From positions 9,057,534-9,121,533 of the forward strand of contig CM070615.1 in the NCBI GenBank assembly GCA_036346395.1: a stretch of DNA of 64,000 nt, read 5' to 3'. The notes under the pieces are model-generated. The model did no database searches and was not told where the DNA came from. It saw only the letters and a program-made list of their open reading frames with translations. How positions within the stretch are numbered: the first letter of the stretch is position 1; every line of letters starts with the position of its first letter. Positions 58,385 to 64,000 of the stretch are shown here, one piece after another. Source of the DNA: Hsuehochloa calcarea (taxonomy: Eukaryota; Streptophyta; Magnoliopsida; Poales; Poaceae). The translations under genes and the position numbers were made by a program.

Positions 58385-59718
58385 TTCGATCTTTTCTGAT
58401 CTTACTTTGTTCTTTTGATCTTTTGATCTTTTCATGTTCTTTTCTGAACTTATTCATTTTTTTGAACTTTTTAGGTTTTTAGGCTTTTATTGCATCTGAT
58501 TGTATCATATTGCATTCATATGAAAAATCCAACAAGTGATATGAAAAATCCAATAAGTGGTATCCAAAAAGATGCATTGTAATATAAGTTTTTCTGCTTA
58601 TCTTTTAAAATTGATGAAGCTTTGCCTATTACCCTTTGGAGCTTTAGTATTTCAATTCTTGCTCAATGCCATGTCTAGTTCTTTGACTTGCTAGAATTAT
58701 CATGCTTTCACATATACAGATAAGTCTTTGCTGTATTAACTAGAACTCTAAAACAACTTGAACTAAAAATTATAATTTGTGGATGTTTTAGCTAGTTGCG
58801 CAATTAGTGCTCCTTTGTGACATTGGTCCTATCAGAATTACTTTGTTAGCTCTTGAATCTAAAATTGACCATTACTTGAGCTTCTTGTGTTCTTGAGAAT
58901 AGAAAACTGCTCTTGTGAAACATGAAAAATCAAGATGGTCTTATACTTAAATTGTGCCAAACTAATCTTACAAGACTGCTTGTCAAAGACATGAACTTGG
59001 AGATAGTTTGATGATCTAGACGATCTCATGGGGACTGCTTGTCAGAAATGACATGAACCTCAAGATTTGTCGCCCTGGTAGAAGCTTAGGAAGAGTTTGT
59101 GGATGACTCATAGTCCAGGATCTTCTTCACTAAGATATACCTTTAATCAATTTCTGTTCGAAGCTTAGGATGAGTTTGTGGATGGCTCCTAGTCCAGGAT
59201 CTTGTCACTAAGTTAGATCATTAGTCAACTTTAATATTCAGTGCAAATGAGAAAACTGTTGAAAAATGGACGTTTGAGAAATTTGAGCAAAATGATTCAA
59301 TACAGGACCTAATTCACTCTTAATGTGGTCTTTGTTAGCTTTTTGATCTCACTTTGATATTTTGGCATGGTCAGTTTCACTTTAAGATCCCTGTTGATGA
59401 ACTTGCTGAATTTGAAGCTTTGCTTAAATTGATCAAATTTATTGCTTTATATTGAGCCTTCGTGCTTAGTTTTGATATATATGTCTTAGCATGATCTTGC
59501 TAGCGCTGTTAGGCTTGATATGTCGTTTGTGCAATATTAGAAATGCTAGCTTGTTCTTTTGGGTAATCTCCAAAGGTTCTTCTAATTAAAAATTGAAAAA
59601 TACAAAAATGAAGCCACTCCATTGCACTTCATGCATACTCCTTCTTATGCTTCTTTCTTCATTCTGCATTTGTTTTCTCTGGATGAGAGGAAGCCGTGAT
59701 TCCTTGATGACTCCATTA
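58385..59718 (+). other. Element B 3' spacer, non-coding
   Basis: About 1.3 kb between pol and the second polypurine tract, with no supported frame. It holds short duplications: gaagcttagga(a/t)gagtttg with following 40 bp at about 59087 and 59158, and ggactgcttgtca-type repeats near 58972 and 59033. Confidence 0.65.
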
Positions 59719-59733
59719 TCAAAGGGGGAGAAG
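59719..59733 (+). other. Polypurine tract of element B, with 3' LTR missing
   Basis: TCAAAGGGGGAGAAG, the usual form in SIRE/Maximus elements. The 3' LTR should start here, but the sequence changes to reverse LARD2 interior instead. Confidence 0.7.
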
Positions 59734-62700
59734 ATATTTCAGTAAAACATCCTTTCTTCCGCTTCTCTCTTCGAGGAGTAAAACTTCTCTCCAATATTGG
59801 AATTCGAATTCATCGCATACCTCAAGAGATTAAACCTCTTAATTGAACATTATCAAATTATGCTCAAGCTGAAATACATCATCCACACCATCTCGCAATG
59901 CTATCCAATTGCGTTACTCTAAAAATTCAATGAAGGTTTCCATACCTCCGATAATCACCAACCTTTTAAATCCTGAATTGAAGTTCTAGAATTTCACTAT
60001 ACCAGGTGTTAATCAGCCGTAACACTTTTCAGACTTACTTCGAAGTCAAACATCTCAGGTGAATCAATTTCCCTCCAAGGGATACAGATCAAAACCATTT
60101 CACATTCTACTACTCCTCCGCTAACTTGGTAGCAAAATATCATTGCTACGATTACTCATCCACCACCAAACAGTTGCCAAACTTTCACCTTGCAAACACT
60201 TCGCAACACAAAACTGTGATCCTTTCTCAAAAGGAAGAGGCGAACAAAAACAAGTTCATTCATACAGGAAAGCGTTGCTCACCACGGCGGCCAAGAAACC
60301 AAAAGAAATATTCTGCTAAATGTGATCTTGGAAAACGAAAACTAAGTTCGCAGTTGAGGGCACACATCCCTCAAGAGAGAATAGCAAATAACATCCGATA
60401 CGAAAGAAAGACATTGCGATTGAAACTCGACATCTCTTCAGCGAAAAGAGCAAGAAGTTTAGGAATGATTCAAATAATCACAAGTTACAAAACTTGACTC
60501 AAATTATCAAATACTCTACTGCACTCTTTCCTTTAACACAACAATTAGTTCTTGAACTAATAACACCTTGCCACATGAACAAAGTAAGTTCTTCAGTTCA
60601 ACCCACGGAACTACTTAAGAACAAATAAAATTTTTCAACACGCCAAATTTGTTCGAAACAGTTCATCTACTCATGAAACATGTAATCCAAATGACCTCAG
60701 CCACAAAACAAGCATTTTCCTTTATAGGACTTCACGAAAAGCAAACGGATTCTCAACGAAAGCAACGAAAATTTCTTTTGATTGCAACCTCACTTTGCGA
60801 ACTCAAACCAAGGAGCCTTTAGGACTAAACCACACGAAACTCTTAAGAAGCAATAGGATATCTCCATGCACCATTTTACTTAAAACAATTTCAGTTATCA
60901 GAATATTCACGAACTCCAAAAGGTCACAGAAACTAAACTTGAAGTATTCTCATTTAGGCGGTATCACGAGGTGATTATTTTTTTACTACTGAGTTTCAAC
61001 ATCAATCTCACAACGTCAATTAGAAAACACTTCAAAGACTCATGCGAAAAAAATGGGTGAATATTTCTCAAAAGAAGAGGCACATGAAAACGATTTTCAC
61101 CAACTAGAAAATCATTTACCACTCGCCACAAACACCGACCAAGGAGAAAACCAATTAAGCAATGAACTCATTGAACATAAGGGAGTCCACAGTTGAAAGC
61201 ATAAGCCTCAAAAGAAGAGAATGTCCGACCTTAGCGATAAGAACAACGAGCATTCAATATCAAAGCGCTTGCATCATCAAGAACTATTATAACTTTACAA
61301 CAAATTGTTTTACGCGGACTTCGCTTACCAAAATAAACTTGAACCCCCAAAAGGTCATGAACACAAAACTTGAAATTGGATCATTTTAGAAACAACAAGA
61401 AAGGTGGTCAAACTTCTTTCTATAACAGAATCAACCTTACTCTCACATTATCGATCGTGTCAATAAACCTTCTAAAGGGAACATGACAAATCGGGTCATA
61501 AAAATTTTCAAAGATCAAATGGAATTGTAATAACAACTTATTCTAGAAAAGAATTCGCACGAAAACCACAAAGTTGAACAAACGTCACACCCAAAGACTA
61601 CAAAACTCTAGAGAAAGGGATTTTACACTTTTCTTTTCAAAGGAGGTGCTAAACTCCAACACTCCAAATATTCCAAAGAAATGAACATAGTCGAAATTTT
61701 CTTCAATGAACTTTGTGAAAGGAAATTTTCATTCTCCGAATCACAAACGGATAACCAAGCTACCCTTATCAACAAGAGAGATAGGGCTAACATAAAGAGA
61801 ACGATCTTGTTAAGAATAACGCTCACAAACAAAGAATGAGAGCTCAAAGAATTTAAAGGCAAGAAACTATTTTGAAAAACAAATAGGGTCTAATAGAAAC
61901 CCGTAGCCCACAATCTTTGTTTGGGTGCAATCCCGACTTAAGCATAACCAAGCACTCCAAAAGGGTTTTAACGCTTTTCTTGTAAAAGAGATGCATCAAA
62001 TTTCAACAAGCGAGGGTTCCAAAAGGAATACATTGAGCCAATGCTTCTCGTGTTAACGATCTTGCAACAGAATTCTCATTAGGCAAACCATCAAACAAGT
62101 AAATGAGTCGCTCTTTTCCAATGAGAAAGAAAGAACAACTATGAAAATATCAATGTTGCCAATTTACAAAGATCATTCGTAGTAAAACAATTCGACAATC
62201 GAAAAACAATAATATTTTTGAGTACCATTAAAGGCCTATTTAAACTCGTCTACCAACACCATGAACCCAAGAGAAATTCATCAATCGCCACCGGACAAGA
62301 ATTTGTCAAATTCGAAAATCAAGGAAGAGAACGACGTACTAAAGTAGCCCAAGAGAAATATGCAAGATCAATACACACTTGATAAAGAACTTGCAAAAGA
62401 AGTCTTCCAATACCGAGATTCCAAACGAACTAATGAGTTAAATTTCCCAACAGGTAAAACAAGTCTTTTGTGAAAAGAGGAATCTTGCATTTGAACTATG
62501 CTCACGTGGAGCAGAAATATCACAATAGTCGAAAGGGCAATATTTGTTTCAAAGAACGAATCAGAGAACTGCTAGAGCTTGCCTTCTTCATTAAAACCCC
62601 AATTTCAAAAGAATTCACGAACTGCCAGGAACCACAACCAGGAAACCAGATATCAGTTCGAGAAAGGCAACAAGTTCATCAATGAGCTCATGCTCAATAC

Positions 62701-63086
62701 AGAGCTTATGGAACAGAGGTAAGAAGTTCTCTAATATCATACTACAAACAGTGGTGTAGCCTGGCAAAACCCAGAACATCAACCACGAACTCAACTGATC
62801 AACGCCCACTAGCGAAACGCATAACTAATGCAATCAATTATGAATATATATATTTATATCGGATCATCTCATGACGATCATAGAATAATTCCATAGATAG
62901 AGGTTATCACATAATATCATGGATTAACACATCATAGCACAACACAATTTAACAACGACTCAATACTCGAGTCACCACAATTGAAATGCGGAAGCAACAG
63001 TTTACCCAACCCCTCCTAATGTGCACAGTGTGTCAATTTAATATGTTTGAATGAACCACGGACCTAAAGCCCGCTCTGATACCAAC
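59734..63086 (-). mobile_element. LARD2 interior, reverse, 3'-truncated
   Basis: Reverse complement of the LARD1 interior with many small differences. It begins at the position equivalent to about 50100 in LARD1, so the last ~700 bp of interior and the whole 3' LTR are missing on the left side. No coding capacity. The 123-residue frame at 60126-60497 is lysine/arginine-rich and has no family resemblance. Confidence 0.85.
63073..63084 (-). other. LARD2 primer binding site
   Basis: GCTCTGATACCA on the plus strand is the exact reverse complement of the initiator-methionine tRNA site, two bases from the LTR. Confidence 0.9.
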
Positions 63087-64000
63087 TGTAACACCCTGGC
63101 TATTCGGAAGCCAAAATGTCACGCAAACCTATCAAACTACTAAGCATAGCATTAAAACTAGATTATCCCGATTCAATCAACATAAATTCCTAAGGAAAGA
63201 CAATGAACGATCGCTAGAATCATGGTAAAGAATGGATAAACGGTCATAATACCACGAACAGTCAAACGATACTAACATAGGATTATAACAATCTGGAACT
63301 TATTTCAACAATTTGACTTGACTGAATGGCAAGAATAATTGTTCTGATTGGATAAAAGTGAAGTGTAGTGTGCCGAACTACCCCACCAAATCATCTTGTC
63401 ATCCTCCTCAATTACCTAATTAAAACATACAAAGCAAGGGTGAGTCGAAGACTCAGCAAGTACTAAACAAGAATAATCAAGCATGGAGTGGACAACACAA
63501 TTCAGTTGAATTACGAACAATTATTGGAACACATACATGTACGTATGGAATGAATACATGAATGGATGAAATGTAAGAATGCATTGAAGGTATGGACTTA
63601 TCGATTGATATATAAGATAGCGAGTAATACACCCGTCGGTGTTCACTTAAGCCCGTACTTCACAAAAGCACGGACCCAATCACCGTATGAAGAACGTTTC
63701 ACACGGTGTCCAAGTTGCCACATTGGAATGGTGGTCAACACTACCCACATTGGAATGGTGGGTTTTCAAATGCCCATGCTGGAATTGATGGGTCTTTCAA
63801 ATGCCCATACTGGAATTGATGGGACTTACCAAAAGAATCCACTTCCGTGGTCATAATGAATTTTATGAATGAACATGATGATTTCTCATGGTATGAATGA
63901 ATAACACACATTAGTGGAAAAGACACATGGCATTCAACAACATGTGTAAATAAGTATAAGTATGTATTCACACTCAACATAATGTACCAATAAGGCCACA
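63087..64000 (-). mobile_element. LARD2 5' LTR, runs off the window
   Basis: Starts TGTAACACCCTGGCTATTCG on the plus strand and matches LTR E closely. It includes the hairpin cluster at 63640-63825. The remainder lies beyond 64000. Confidence 0.9.

Noticed and set aside
60126..60497. 123-residue frame in LARD2
   Set aside because: Not open in the corresponding part of LARD1, lysine/arginine-rich and without motif.

Overview
The window is nuclear DNA from a grass, most likely an Oryza-type rice. That is inferred from the GC-rich single-exon coding style of the one intact gene, the Copia and Ty3-like LTR families, and dense nesting of retrotransposons. I see no bacterial operon, rRNA, tRNA or CRISPR. 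Only one intact host protein gene is supported: a strictosidine-synthase-like (SSL) gene on the minus strand, about 24.9-26.0 kb.

Region 1 (1-14.1 kb, resuming at 18.52-18.74 kb) is a tandem array of about 2.1-kb units, six complete and one partial. Each full unit is composite. It holds two diverged copies of a ~300-bp block, a GC-rich block, a ~165-bp module present twice in inverted orientation, and a ~165-bp segment that matches the core promoter and 5' leader of the SSL gene, TATA box included. The seventh unit lacks the promoter segment and shows a different, apparently older block order. It is split by a 4.4-kb solo LTR.

Region 2 (18.74-30.6 kb) holds the 5' part of a plant-mobile-domain (PMD) transposon with a Copia solo LTR inside it, a broken Ty3-type LTR, a MITE-like inverted repeat, an RNase H-like retroelement fragment, the SSL gene with its promoter, the eroded tail of a second tandem SSL copy, and a longer PMD transposon with ~154-bp tandem repeats and a decayed, intron-bearing PMD gene.

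Region 3 (30.66-64 kb) is a nest of retrotransposons. Copia element A (5' LTR plus a damaged gag) is interrupted by Copia element B (5' LTR, gag, protease, integrase, reverse transcriptase and RNase H, all broken by stops and frameshifts). B is in turn split by three insertions: solo LTR F1 (35726-38795), solo LTR F2 (41561-53341, itself carrying a complete non-coding retroelement, LARD1, at 44277-53017), and reverse solo LTR E (55476-57886). A reverse, truncated LARD2 runs from about 59.73 kb off the right edge. Exact 5-bp target-site duplications support F1, F2, LARD1, E and the Copia solo LTR C; the duplication around the 14.1-18.5 kb LTR matches at 4 of 5 bases.

The most unusual points are the capture and six-fold amplification of an SSL-type core promoter in the array, and a hairpin cluster in the LARD-family LTRs whose main stem shows a compensatory base-pair change and a sense-strand G-U wobble between copies.
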